64,000 nucleotides of DNA from Warburgia ugandensis (GCA_035236585.1 CP141132.1:26557445-26621444); one strand, 5' to 3'; shown: positions 12,310 to 24,843, counted from the stretch's first letter. Notes: generated by a model from the sequence alone, not told the origin. Translations and numbers: made by a program.

Positions 12310-14409
12310 AGAACACTAAGCAACACTATTGCCAGTGAGGACATCCTGTATAGGGCTATGGGCAATAAGAAGAACCACCCCAGTTGAGTTAGGAGCATGG
12401 GTCATGGTGTTCTTCCTTCTAAATTCTTTGGTAAAGGGCATTTACCTAATGTTCAAGATGACGAGGAGGCCTACAATGAGCTTGTTGAGAAAATAAAGAC
12501 TGTATATTTAGTCATTTGCATGAGGGAGGTTTGATGATTGTTACTCCATCCCCTACTCATAATTCTCAATACCTCCATAAAATGCAAGCTACAATTCCCC
12601 ATCTAAAGAAGATAATGAAGGACATCTGGCTCCCTTCAAAAAGGAAATTCCTGCCCAAGATTTATATATACAGACAAAACAAGAAATTTTTATTGTCCTT
12701 CGGTAATTATTTTCTATCTCAACCTCTGTATTTCATATTTGATTTGTAGGTGGGTCAATGCTTGTTGGCCTTGGATACCTATCAACATATCATGGTAGTT
12801 GGTTCATCCTATGAGTATGAATCAAACGGTTTGCACGGAATTAGTATGCCACCACATACTAAGCAGGTGCTCATTACCATGGATTTGAATGCTAATGCCT
12901 GCCTACCATTCCCATTAGAAATGAAAAATATTATCACCATTGGGCAGACAGTTGCATATCACATCGCTTTGCTAGAGGCACTAATCATTCCCATAGAGAC
13001 TACGGTATGTATTTTATCATACTACCTTCCTCATCAATATATTTTACCTAGAGACCTCATTTAATTGTTTAATAATGATATACAGTTAATTAGTAACAAC
13101 TTGTGGCACCAAGATCATCTGCCTTTCTAATGTCACCTATTAATGCTACTTGCCCAAAATAACAAGTACTTGTATATATCTTTGGGTTTTTTTCATCATA
13201 AATTAGGTCATCTTCATTAATTAACATTATTTAGCTAAAAGTTTTTACATCTTTTACAGCAGCCGTCCAAGGAGCATGTGGAAGTTCCACCTAACATGCC
13301 TTGATCCCTAAGGTTAATCTATGGTCTCATCAATGATGACATGGCAATCAATCATGCTCAAATCAAGCAGGGAGTGCTTGCGAGGATGTTTTTGAAGTGC
13401 CACTCATGGCAGAGGACCTACTACAAGTTTGCCTATGGGATCAACTCGATCACCCTCACATTATCTCCTACATGGGGTGTATGCACATACTTGCTTATAA
13501 ATCATTTGACATTTACATGTTATATTTTCATGGTATAGGTAATAAGCTGGCATTATTTCTGGAGCAGCAGAGCAATGGCCTATAGAGAGGTATGTTTAGG
13601 ATATTTTACTAGGCTTCTTTCACTGCTATCAGGGATAGGGCTTAATGATTCCCTACAATAGCAAGTAAGTTTTATTTTTCTTATTTTTCTTGCCAACTTG
13701 TTCTATACTTAGGGATTGTCAACTTTCATTACAATTCGTATGACTATCTATGTAGGACTCATTGGATTCTACTCATTTTGGATGTGCATGGTAGGCATGC
13801 TTTTAGTTTTTATTCTTGTGGATCACACATCTGTCTCACCCTCACAGAAATTATAAATAAGTAAGAATTAATTTTTTTCATGTGTTATGTGTATATAAGT
13901 AATTTGTTATTCATCTATAATGCATTTGAAATTTAAATTTGTAGGGTTTGGCTTGAATGGGCTAATATCACTGAGATTGTAGAACCACCAAAACTCACTT
14001 GGAAGAATGTCAGGTATATGAAATAGTTAATTGCTATAAGTTATCACTAATTAAACCTACATGATTAGAAATGACATTTATGGGTTCTTTTTTGTTGTCC
14101 TTATTGCACAATGCCCTAAACAATAGTCTAATTGGGGGTGTGGGTATTATGTCTTGAGATACATGAGGACCCTTGTATTTGATAGCATTCTTATCTCCCA
14201 TTTAAGAAAGGTAGAATACTTTTTACTTTTCATAATCTTATACTTTTCTATAGTTTTTATGGATCTAGTTAAAAAGTTTGAGCATAATTAAATATGTTGT
14301 ATTTTAGGTTGTTGAGCTTTCTATGTAGGCAAACAAGAAGAATTACTATAGAGAAAATCTCAATGAAATACAAACTCAATGGGTTGAGTATGTAATGAGT
14401 TTCAATTAG
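12310..14409 (+). pseudogene. CACTA accessory gene with DUF8039-like and ULP1 (C48) protease domains, decayed
   Basis: Seen: an N-terminal piece with RAMGNKKNHPS and SMGHGVLPSKFFGKGHLP (12350-12440); a DUF8039-like block at about 12750-13000 (GQCLLALDTY, LNANACLPFPLE, ITIGQTVAYHI); then a C48-type protease spread over several short exons. Protease parts are EVPLMAEDLLQVCLWDQLD (about 13395), MIPYNSK before a gtaagt donor (13642), HWILLILDVHGRHAFSF after an acceptor (13759-13810, catalytic His), and CGYYVLRYMRT (14142, nucleophile Cys). The tail is TQWVEYVMSFN with TAG at 14407-14409. Known: ULP1 domains remove SUMO, and plant transposons often carry such genes. Odd: at least two in-frame stops and an altered residue before the catalytic Cys (WGC where DC is usual). 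The start codon and exact splice sites are not certain. Confidence 0.75.
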
Positions 14410-14765
14410 ATCACTTGGAGTAACTACATGAATCTTAAATGTAAAATAAAGTTTTTTTTTCATTGATTTGTGTGTGTTCCTTTAGATTTTATTATTTTCT
14501 TTGATATATATATATATATTAAGCAATGGATGAGTGGAAATTTGGAGTGTGGGAATAAATGAGTATGGATGAAGTGAATTTGGAGCTTCTACATGAAGTG
14601 AATTATATAACTTTTATGAGATGAAGAATGAGAGAATTACATAGAGTGTGAGAGTAAATGTGAATGTGTATGGATTTACAAATGAAATGAACGTGGATGT
14701 TATAGAGAATGCATGTGTTGTAGTTTCTTTTTTAATTATTTTCATGATAAATGTGGATGGCTAAT
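14410..14765. other. CACTA 3' non-coding spacer
   Basis: AT-rich sequence after the ULP1 gene, with a short (TA)n tract near 14505-14518. No gene seen. Confidence 0.5.
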
Positions 14766-14769
14766 GATG

Positions 14770-15306
14770 TGTTTAGATGTTTTGTACCCATTATCGATGT
14801 ATTAGGTGTTATATTGTAAGAATGATTCAGAGTATCAAGAAAGATGTGGATGCATGTTGTATTGGATGTTTGGATTTTCATGTTTATAAAGATTGTTTGT
14901 ATCAGGTGTATATAATGTTTGTTATTCTATATGTAGAATGTTTGTTATTCAATATATGCACAAGTGGTAGTTTATTAAGAAAGAAGTCGATGCATTGTAG
15001 TAAATGTTGGTTTTGAATGTGTATGGAGATTGAAGTATTAGGTGTATATGATGTTTAGTTTTTCATGTTTATAAAGATTGTTTGAGTATCACGGGTATAT
15101 AATGTTTGTTATTCAATGAATACACAAGTGGTAATGTATCAAGAAATTAAGATGTGGATCATTGTAGTGTTGTTGGTTTTTCATGTTTGGGGAGATTGAA
15201 GTATTAGGTGTATATGATGTTTGTTATCCAATGTATACATGTGGTATTGTATCAAGAAGTAGATGAATATTGTATTAGAAATAGGTTTTTAATGTTTATA
15301 AATATT
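14770..15306 (+). repeat. Degenerate tandem repeat in CACTA 3' region
   Basis: Irregular repeats of roughly 110-135 bp share 'tttcatgtttataaagattgtttg', 'aggtgtatat(a/g)atgtttgttatt' and 'acaagtggtat' blocks. The pattern continues after the Gypsy insertion at 23487-23545 (gtttgttaatcaa, acatgtggtgg), so it once ran uninterrupted up to the right subterminal array. Confidence 0.65.
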
Positions 15307-15311
15307 GTTTG

Positions 15312-17698
15312 TGTGATGACCCGGGTTTTCCCATGCATTTTTAAATGCAAGATCTAATTCCTAAGGCGGGATGCATCCCTATTTGAAAAACCATTTTATA
15401 AAAACCATGCAATGCAGCAAAAATCTTTTCATTTAAACTCATTTTGAAAACCCTGAGTGTCATTTGCTTTCACAACAACCAAAGTAGTTTTTGAAAATCT
15501 TCAGAAATCATAAATGTTTTCCCAAGTCTATCCAGTCACAACTCATAGCCCAACTGTAAATAAATACAAATACATGTCCAAAGGGTAGAGTGTTTACTTA
15601 CATGTATAATTGGCTCTTTTTTATTTACTTACTCGTAGCACTAACATTTCTTGAGGCGTCTTCCATTCGTGAATGGAGCTGTTGTGAAAAATGTTATATT
15701 TGGGTGAGTATATACTATACTCAGTAGGAGTCCATCACTACTAGTTTTACAATGCATGTTATATTTAAAATCATATGCTCTTTAAAACATGTGCATGTTT
15801 GAACACTCATGTTCAATATCGATATTAAAAACCATTGTCGAATTGGAATACTGACGACTTAAAGAATCGCATAATCCAAGTCGAAAGTGTCATATATATC
15901 ATAAACATAATGATATGCATAAGATGCTCAACTGAATCCAACTCATGGATATATGGTATGGTCGACCAACCTCATGTCATGTCATGTGCAATGTAAGTAA
16001 ATCCTCAAAACATAGGGCCCACTAAGCCCACGACCTCCTCGCCGTGCGGTCCCCGGGTACCTGGGGACACTCGGTCATCGCCTCCACGGGGCATATGACA
16101 CATCGACCCAGTGCTGTGACACCAGTGGTAGCCCCCTGTACCACATGCAATCGACGTAGGGACATGCCTTTTTTTTGGTGTGGTACCCTTTCCACCTAAT
16201 AGTGGTGAGGCTGGGAGGCCACCCCAGACCTCTCGGCAAGGAGCCCACGAGCTTACTGGCCCAAATCACATACGATCAAACAAGTAAAAACCTCTTTTTT
16301 AAAACCTGTCCTCTTTGGGTCCCTCACAACTGCCTACCTAGCGTCTTTTGGTAACCCTCAAGGACATGCAATTTTTCAAAACTCAATAACCACCAATCAT
16401 GTAATTTATGCAATCATTTGAAAAACATGTCTATGCATAATGTATTTATCATATGCATGTTGAATTCATTTATAAAATTAAGTCATGCTAAACAAGTCAT
16501 ATAACTTATACTTAAAACATGCATTCTTGAAACAATCATGGGCTCTTTTTAAAAGTCTAGTAGCAATAGAGCACCTACCTGGTTTGGTCACGTTAGCCCC
16601 CTTGTCCTCGTACGCTCCTGCTCATAGTTGAGGAGAATAAGGTTAGCTTGGCCTATTTCTATAAGTTTTAGAATGGTTGATCTCACTACTTAGGCATTAA
16701 GGGTTCATTCTCATGCCCATGGGTCTCCTAAGGTCCTAACTGGGCCTTGGTATCGTCAGGTTTACAAAGGTTTAGTGGCCCCACGCCACTATCATAGTTT
16801 AAGGGTTGTGACCACCTTAGATAGGGCCTTGATCAGGTATTTTATGATTTGGGTGTGTCCGCGTCATCGATACGGACACAACACCTTTCGCGGCGCCTCA
16901 ATCGGAGTCCTAGAACTCAAGTTTTGGGCGTTTTAGTATTCAGAATACATGGAAGGCCCACAGGGCGCGTCCACAGATACACCGGGCCTCCTGCCCATTT
17001 TCTCGTTTCCGGGGGCGTCCACGGATGGGCCTGGTTCGACCCTGTCGAACTAGTACACCCTAAGCACCATCCTTGGGTCCTTTGTGGCACCCTAGAGCCC
17101 CATTTTGCATGGTTTTTCATGCAAAAAGTTGGGGGAACTCATCCTAAGACTAAGGAAGAGATGGGTTTGGAGGGGTTTTGGGCATACCTGGTTCGTGGCC
17201 GGGTTTTTCCCATGCTTTTGGACTGCCATTAGAGGTGCCCAAGAGCTCTATTTATAGAGCTCGAAGAGGGTTCTGGAGGGGGTTTCTACTGCCATGGAAT
17301 GGCAGTGGAGAAACCTCCAGAATGGCTGTGGTTTCTCCCCTACACACCATCGTTCTAGAACCCTCTAGGAGGTTGAAGAAGAGGGGTGCCCGTATCAAAA
17401 CGGGTCCCTGTTTTTCTCAGGCCAAATCCGTTTTTGAATTGATTTACACTTTTGCCCTTGAACTTCAAAGGGCCATAGCTTGCTCATTTTAACTCCGTTT
17501 TGGGTGATTTTGGTCTTGTTGGATTCCTTTTTCCGAGACGCACCTAAGGGTACTATTCTTAGGACCAAATTTCTGGGTCTAGTCAGGGTGAATGGTGAAA
17601 TGATCAAAATACCCTTATCTCCAAAAAGGGAACTTTTCATTTCCTATAGAATGTCCAATTCATTTTCGTTAAATAGAGTAAATTGCTCAGGCATTACA
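15312..17698 (-). repeat. 3' LTR of the 15312-23481 Gypsy element
   Basis: A 2387-bp LTR ending cattaca on the plus strand. It holds a GC-rich module near 16010-16260 (ggaggccaccccagacc) and a CG-containing block near 16850-17080 with cgtccacgga motifs. Confidence 0.9.
15662..15677 (-). other. Stem-loop near the LTR 3' end
   Basis: tccattcgtgaatgga is a near-perfect palindrome about 350 bp from the LTR terminus, repeated at 21406-21421 in the partner LTR. It occupies a position similar to that of the stems in the other Gypsy LTRs of this window. Confidence 0.55.
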
Positions 17699-17716
17699 TT
17701 ATTACCCCCTTAAAAG
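17699..17716 (-). other. Polypurine tract of the 15312-23481 element
   Basis: On the minus strand cttttaagggggtaataa directly precedes the LTR start tgtaatgcc. The aatttcgaggtcaaaatt sequence just before it is the usual context of Gypsy chromovirus PPTs. Confidence 0.8.
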
Positions 17717-20700
17717 AATTTTGACCTCGAAATTCACAAATTCTTACCTTCAAGTTAGTTGTCTTCTTGATAAGATATATTCTTCCTGAGGACTCCCTCG
17801 AACTAAGAAAATTCCTTTGCTCTACTCCCATACTTTTGTTGTTGACAAATCCATTATTCCGTTATCCAATACTTGGAGTAATGTTGTCCTTAAAATGCTA
17901 ATCATACTATCTTGTAACCAATCCTAGGCACGTTCTCAATTTATCCTCATTATAATTCCTTCCACAAGGCCTTACACATATATATATCGTCAATATATCT
18001 TATCCGTTTTCTTTAAGTATATATGGGCCGCTTTCGCTGCGTACTCTGATACATAGTCTCATGCGTGCCAGTTTATCATTATTGGTTTCTATTTGTATTT
18101 GTATTGCTACCCATCCTTAGATGCTTATATTCTTCTGATCATGTATAGGATAGTCTCCTTAGATGACCATACTCTCCTACTCGTATATAAATTACTTTAT
18201 ACGTCTTTGAGATCATATGATCTTATTCCTCCTATTTCATTTTGAATAGCATAGGATAATCCCTTTTTCCTCTTGTCTTCCATCTAGTGATCTCTTTATC
18301 ATCCATATCTCCTTTTAATGGTTGGTTGTATGTCATTAGTAAGAGTCCAACAAAAAAGGTTACATTCTTTCTATTGTGTCTAACTTTTCTTCTTATCTTT
18401 TATATTTGTCCCCAAGATACTTCAATAGCTAATATGGTATCATGTGCCCTACAGCCAAACCCTCGATTAACTTCGAATTTCAACAATCTGTCACTTTCTA
18501 CTATAACTTGGGTCCTCAACCCATATTATATTCAAAATAAATTAATTCAAGTAGCATCCTCCATCACTAATACTATCTCATATTACGATTAGGATATCCG
18601 AACTGTACATCAAGTTTCATAGATGTTGAAGTCATCAAATGCTTTTCTCCTTGAAGGGTTTATGCACACTCATGTCAAATATTTTATGGTTAATTCATCA
18701 TCATGGTCAAATGTTCTCGTCTAGAGGCCTATCTCACTATTCACATCAATTTGTCCTTAGGATTTCCAAGAATGTTCCCATTTATGCAAAAAGTCTCTTA
18801 TTCATAATCGAGTACCCTTACTAGGTCATGGTTGAATCCTTTGTCATTATCCTCTTTGTCCTTTCTTTGCTTGATGGTTTTCTTCGTAATCTTTTAGACT
18901 AAATGTTCTATACTTGATCTAGTAAGGTTAGTCCTCAAGAAATTCCCTCAATTTATTTTTCGTACTTGGTATATGCACATAACAACTAACTTTTTGTCTA
19001 AAGGCAACGTAACATCAAATCTCACCTTATAATGTGCTGGCCACCTCAACTTTTCTCCTTCCATTCCCTATATCAATATGTTGTTCAATCTTTTATTAAT
19101 GCTTTATTGTTAACCATTCGGTCTTAATTGTCGGGGGTATCATCATCATAAGTAGTGGTTTTCTCAATTCCTCAAATTTTATCTTTCAAGTGCCTCCTCA
19201 TACTTAGCTTATAATAGCAGTTCCCGTTCAATAGCTACTACATCAAGTTATGCTGAAGTTGTTAAATCATCAAATTTGAAAAACACTCAGGTAAGCATAG
19301 AATTTTTTCTTAGACATAGAAAGACTTTATTTGATTACCTCGTGATCTCTTTCTAGATATATCTATGTCATAAGCTCAAGGGTCTCTAAAGTGATCAGTA
19401 CTTATTTGCCTTTCTTTTCAATCCAACTCAGCAGTATTTTTTCAGACCCAAAGTAATTTCTTCACCTTGTCATGGTAGCCATTAAGGTTTGGAAAATCTT
19501 TCACATTGGTTTAGATCGCTTCTTCCTTTTTGCTCCTATCTCAGTTGCTACTGTACTCATTGTATTCGTAGCTCCTTCATGATGTGTCCTAACCAACTGA
19601 CCTCATACCCTCAAATGACTTAGTTTAACAAGTAACTTCTTTTAGGTAAAACTCATGTCTAAATACTTATAATATCCCTCTGAGTATATAACTTCGACTA
19701 CTAACATATTTGATTCATTAGGGTGGGATACCTTTATTTAGTCAACAATACACCAAAGGTAATGACTAAATAATGATCTTAAGATATTTGCTCTTCCAAA
19801 TCTATGATAGCAAGACTTCAATTCGATCCTTGATGGTACCCTACTTGCTGAAGAAAGACAAATGGACAAGTCACTATCCCGGCTTAATTCCTTTTTCAAT
19901 ATACTTTATTGGCAAGGAAGGATATTACCAAATTTTCCTTTTTATGGACTATATCCATTGGTGTTCCCCATAAGCTAATGGATCCGATAAGATTCTAATT
20001 GCAATAATTAATATAAACATCAAACCACTTGTAGAATTTCATTTCTAGTGGATCACCATTCTTCTTTGAAAATTTTCGGCAGCATAATGTCCTTTACTCC
20101 GATACTCTACTCAAAGTCTTAAACCCCATATGCTTTCTTTCTTTTATAAAATCACCAACTCAACTAGTATTATTCCTTCTCATTTGTTTGGTTTACCTTC
20201 CTATAGGATTCAAGATGAAAGAATTGTATGTATCTCCATAAAGTCATGATCTTCTTCTTTTGAATATTCAATATTCATCAAATACTTATGGTTACATCTC
20301 TATCTCTTTCTCTCTTTTCTTTAAAATCCTCATTTTTGTCTACCTAGATCAATTTCTCTTATAAGTTCTTGTTAGGATCAATCTATTGTTACAGATCTAT
20401 CATCCCTAGTATTATTATGAAAATCTTTTTGATAACTCGGTCTAATTCATTTCCCTATCATTTTCATGTTATATTCCTCTTAATCACATAATATGTCGAT
20501 TGTACATCTTCTGATCTCCTCCATTATACTCAGGTTGTCATTATTAGATGGTACGAGTCACAGTTATCCCCTAGTATCATCTTATATGCTCATCCCTATT
20601 AGATTGTCATCAAAATCTTCTCAAAGTCCATCTTTTCCATCCCCTATCATATTCATATTCTGATATTCTTTAGAAGGGTAAGATAGCCATCTTGGTTCTT

Positions 20701-21040
20701 CGATTTTCTTACCTTTGATGAGATTACTCTATTACAGGTCAGAACTATCTACTAACAAGTTCACTAACATCTTCATTCATCATTCTTGTCATAATCTAAT
20801 TTATATATGAGTTTCCCGGTTTGCACCACTGCACAACAATCCTTATTGATAAGATTCCATCCAATATCTAAGTATTTACTAGACCCATCTCCATTTTCAC
20901 CTATTTGTTTATGGTGAAATGCCTTGAGCATTAATATGCGACTCATCTCTACTATTTCTATTTCTACTACTTTTCCTTAATTTTCTTGATTGTCTATGAC
21001 CCTTGGACATGCTGGACTGGCTGTGAAAGGATAAAACTGA
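17717..21040 (-). other. Non-coding internal region of the 15312-23481 element
   Basis: About 3.3 kb, rich in T on the plus strand (A-rich in element orientation). It is broken by stops in all frames and has no motif of gag, protease, RT, RNase H or integrase that I can recognise. Short open stretches such as 18287-18592 look like chance products of the base bias. Confidence 0.65.
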
Positions 21041-21052
21041 GCTCTGATACCA
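21041..21052 (-). other. Primer-binding site (initiator Met tRNA)
   Basis: gctctgatacca on the plus strand is tggtatcagagc in element orientation, 2 nt from the LTR edge at 21055. Confidence 0.9.
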
Positions 21053-21054
21053 AC

Positions 21055-23481
21055 TGTGATGACCCGGGTTTTCCCATGCATTTTTAAATGCAACATCTAA
21101 TTCCTAAGGAGGGATGCATCTCTATTTGAAAAACCATTTTATAAAAACCATGCAATGCAGCGGAAAATCTTTTCATTTAAACTCATTTTGAAAACCCCGA
21201 GTGTCATTTGCTTTCACAACAACCAAAGTAGTTTTTGAAAATCTTCAGAAATCATAAATGTTTTCCCAGGTCTATCCAGTCACAACTCATAGCCCAACTG
21301 TAAATAAATACAAATACATGTCCAAAGCGTAGAGTGTTTACTTACATGTATAATTGGCTCTTTTTTATTTACTTACTCGTAGCACTAACATTTCTTGAGG
21401 CATCTTCCATTCGTGAATGGAGCTGTCGTGAAAAATGTTATATTTGGGTGAGTATATACTATACTCAGTAGGAGTCCATCACTACTAGTTTTACAATGCA
21501 CGTTATGTTTAAAATCATATGCTCTTTAAAACATGTGCATGTTTGAACACTCATGTTCAATATCGATATTAAAAACCATTGTCGAATTGGAATACTGACG
21601 ACTTAAAGAATCGCATCATCCAAGTCAAAAGTATCATATATATCATGAACATAATGATATGCATAAGATGCTCAACTGAATCCAACTCATGGATATATGG
21701 TATGGTCGACTAACCACATGTCATGCCATATGTAATGCAAGTAAATCCTCAAAACATAGGGCCCACTATGCCCACGATCTCCTCGCCATGTGGTCCTCGG
21801 GTACCTGGGGACACTCAGTCATAGCCTCCATAGGGCATATGACACATCGACCCAGTGCTGTGACACCAGTGGTAACCCCCTGTACCACATGCAGTCGATG
21901 TAGGGACATGCCTTTTTTTTTGCGCGGTACCCTTTCCACCTAATAGTGGTAGAGGCTGGGAGGCCACCCCAGACCTCTCGGCATAGCGCCCATGAGCCTA
22001 CTACCCCAAATCACATACGATCAAACAAGCAAAAACCTCCTTTTGAAAACTTGTCCTCTTTGGGTCCCTCACAACTGCTCGACCCTCACAACTGCCTACC
22101 CAACGTCTTTTGGGCACTCCAGCGTTTTTTCGTAACCCTCAAGGACATGCAATTTTTCAAAACTCAATAACCATCAATCATGCAATTTATGCAATCATTT
22201 GAAAAACATGCCTCTGCATAATGTATTGCATGCTGAATTCATTTATAAAATTAAGTCATGCTAAACAAGTCATATAACTTATACTTAAAACATGCATTTT
22301 CAAAACAATCATGGGCTCTTTTTAAAAGTTTAGTAGTGATAAAGCACCTACCTGGTTTGGTCACGCTAGCCCCCTTGTCCTCATACGCTCCTACTCATAG
22401 TTTAGGAGAACAAGGTCAGCTTGGCCTATTTTTATAGGTTTTAGAATGGTTGATCTCACTAGTTAGGCATTAAGGGTTCATTCTCATGCCTATGGGTCTC
22501 CTAAGATCCTAACTGGGCCTTGGTATCGTCAGGTTTAGTGGCCCCGCGCCACTATCATAGTTTAAGTGTTATTCCTACCTAAGATAGGGCCTTGATTAGG
22601 TATTTTATATTTTAGGTGTGTTCGCATCGTCAATACAGACACAACGCCTTTCACGGCACCTCAATCGGAGTCCTAGAACTCAAGTTATGGGCGTTTTAGT
22701 ATTTAGAATACATGGAAGGCCCATAGGGTGCGTCCACAGACGCACCGGGCCTTCTGCCCATTTTCTCGTTTGCGGGCGCATCTACGGACGCTCTTGGTTT
22801 GACCCTGTCGAACCAGTACGCCCCAGGCACCGTTCCTGGGTCCTTTGTGGCTCCCTAGAGCCCCATTTTGCATGGTTTTTCATGCAAAAACTTGGGGGAA
22901 CTCATCCTAAGACTAAGGGGGAGATGGGTTTGGAGGGGTTTTGGGCATACCTGGTTCGTGGCCAGGTTTTTCCCACGTTTTCTCCTCTTGCCTGCCTCTC
23001 CACGATGGGTTTTTCCCAAGCTTTTAAGCTACCATTGGAGGTGCCCAAGAGCTCTATTTATAGAGCTCGAAGAGGGTTCTGGAGGGGGTTCTTACCGCCA
23101 TGGAATGGAGGTGGTTTCTCCCCTGCACACCGCCGTTCTAGAACCCTCTAGGAGGTTGAAGAAGAGGAGTGCCCGTATCAAAACGGGTCCCTATTTTTCT
23201 CAGGCCAAATCCGTTTTTGAATTAATTTACACTTTTGCCCTTAAACTTCAAAGGGCCATATCTTGCTCATTTTAACTTCGTTTTGGTTGATTTTGGTCTT
23301 GTTGGATTCCTATTTCCGAGACGCACCTAAGGGTACTATTCTTAGGACCAAATTTTTGGGTCTAGTCAGGGTAAATGGTGAAATGACCAAAATACCCTTA
23401 TCTCCAAAAAGGGAACTTTTCATTTCCTATAGAATGTCCAATTCATTTTTGTTAAATAGCGTAAATTGCTCGGGCATTATA
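21055..23481 (-). repeat. 5' LTR of the 15312-23481 Gypsy element
   Basis: A 2427-bp LTR matching 15312-17698. It carries an extra ~25-40 bp segment near 22078-22135 (a repeated 'ccctcacaactgc') and lacks a short stretch near 22535. Open frames at 22618-23275 run through the GC-rich LTR block and are not genes. Confidence 0.9.
21406..21421 (-). other. Stem-loop near the 5' LTR 3' end
   Basis: Identical to the palindrome at 15662-15677 and about 350 bp from the LTR terminus at 21055. Confidence 0.55.
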
Positions 23482-23554
23482 GTTTGAGTATTTGGTGTAC
23501 ATGGGATGTTTGTTAATCAATTGTATACATGTGGTGGGGTTTGAATATAAATTA

Positions 23555-24290
23555 AAAAAATAAATACTTTTGAAGTCGTTTAGTGAAAAAGGACTTCAAA
23601 CGGATAGACTTTTGAAGTCGTTTTAAGGAAAAACAACTTCAAAGGTATAGAGTTTTGAAGTCGTTTAGGGATAAATGATTTCAAAGGTCTATACTTCTAA
23701 AGTCATTTAGCGAAAAACAACACCAAAGGTATAAAGTTTTGAAGTCATTTAGGGAAAAACGACTTCAAAAGTCCATAAAAAAAAGGTGAACTTTTGAAGT
23801 ACTTATTTAAAAATAACTTTAAAAGTTACCAAATTTTGAAGTCATTTCTGGATAAGCGACTTCAAAAGTCTAACCTTTTGAAGTCGTTTAATAAAAGTGA
23901 CTTTAAAAGTCAATAAAAAAAAGGGGGGACTTTTGAAGTCTCTTATTTAAAAATGACTTTAAAAGTTACCAACTTTTAAAGTTGTTTTGTGTAAGCAACT
24001 TTAAAGGTCCATAAAAAAGGTTGGACTTTTGAAGTTGCTTTTATAAAAACAACTTCAAAAGTCACCAACTTTAGAAGTCATTTAAGCTAAGTGACTTCAA
24101 AAGTCCATCAAAAGGTTGGGCTTTTGAAGTTGCTTATATAAAAATGACTTGGTGACCTTTAAAATGATTTATTTAAACAACTTCAAAACTAATTCATTTT
24201 TAAATTTGTTTACCTAAACGGCTTTAAAAGTTATCACCTTTCCAAGTCGGCTTGATAGAAGTCACTTAGTAAGTGACTTTGATTATCCTT
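23555..24290. repeat. CACTA right subterminal repeat array
   Basis: At least ten inverted pairs of cttttgaagtcgttta / aaacgacttcaaaag, with loops of roughly 6-12 nt. The right array prefers the 'gaagtc' form, whereas the left array and internal arrays mix 'aaagtc' and 'gaagtc'. Confidence 0.85.
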
Positions 24291-24311
24291 TTTAACTAAT
24301 TTTAAAAACAC

Positions 24312-24326
24312 CATGTCTAGTAGTGA
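24312..24326 (-). repeat. CACTA right terminal inverted repeat
   Basis: ccatgtctagtagtg is the inverted copy of the left terminus at 6782-6796. Confidence 0.85.
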
Positions 24327-24811
24327 GTAGTGGTGTTTTATTGTAATTCCTTCTTTTTACCTCTCTTTAAGGCAATGTTCCACCTAAAATCCATAAGTCT
24401 TTAACTAGGATGAAACGTAGGCTTGGGAAAAGTTCAAGAAAGAAGCGTATAAGGATTTCAAAGGTTCATAATTGAGTAGAGGTCTTCCTTTTTACTATTG
24501 GACAATTATCTTTTTTGACTTTGTTGAAGTGAATTTCCTTTTTATTCTTGTCTTTCAATTTTTCTTTTCTTTTTTCTTATATAATTTTTTTACATTTTTT
24601 CATTTACTTTTGGCTTCTTTGAAAGAAAGACTTCTTGTGTTTTTCACTTCTTTCACTTTTTGTCCTCTTTTAAACTTGACTACTAAATCTACTCATTTTG
24701 AAAATGAGTGATGGTTATTTATTTTTCTGGCTTGTTCTAGGTTAAGGTAAATTGGGTTAAAAAAGAAAGAAAAGGCTTAATAATAGCTGGCTCAAAGGGC
24801 TCACTAGTGGG

Positions 24812-24843
24812 GTGTGTGTGTGTGTCTATATATATATATATAT
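24812..24843. repeat. (GT)n(TA)n microsatellite
   Basis: About seven GT units followed by about eight TA units. Confidence 0.8.

Larger units (their letters stand above)
15312..23481 (-). mobile_element. Ty3/Gypsy LTR element without gag-pol (LARD-like), inserted in the CACTA element
   Basis: Seen: two LTRs (15312-17698 and 21055-23481) whose plus-strand left ends read tgtgatgacccggg, a PBS on the minus strand directly inside the right LTR (tggtatcagagc, the complement of initiator Met tRNA), and a PPT inside the left LTR. The 5-bp TSD gtttg is exact (15307-15311 and 23482-23486). The 3.36 kb between the LTRs shows no readable gag, protease, RT or integrase. Known: this PBS and the aatttcgagg-PPT context fit Gypsy chromoviruses such as Del/Tekay. 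Inference: a non-autonomous large-LTR derivative that relied on a related element. The LTRs differ by many substitutions, largely C/T and G/A, so the insertion is not recent. Confidence 0.9.
6782..24326 (+). mobile_element. CACTA (En/Spm) DNA transposon, split by a Gypsy element
   Basis: Seen: the left end cactactacacatgg and the inverted right end ccatgtctagtagtg form 15-bp terminal inverted repeats with one mismatch and the CACTA signature. Dense subterminal inverted-motif arrays occupy both ends, and two decayed genes lie between them in plus orientation: a TNP2 transposase and a second gene ending in a ULP1-type protease. Without the 8.17 kb Gypsy insertion (15312-23481) the element is about 9.4 kb, usual for autonomous CACTA elements. 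Frameshifts and stops in both genes make it inactive. The 3-bp flanks (aac at 6779-6781, agt at 24327-24329) do not match, so the expected 3-bp TSD could not be confirmed. It sits inside the internal region of the TR-GAG-like element. Confidence 0.9.

Noticed and set aside
22618..23275. Open frames of 135 and 177 codons
   Set aside because: They sit in the GC-rich part of the 5' LTR (minus-strand element); the partner LTR at 16849-17492 has different breaks. Not a gene.
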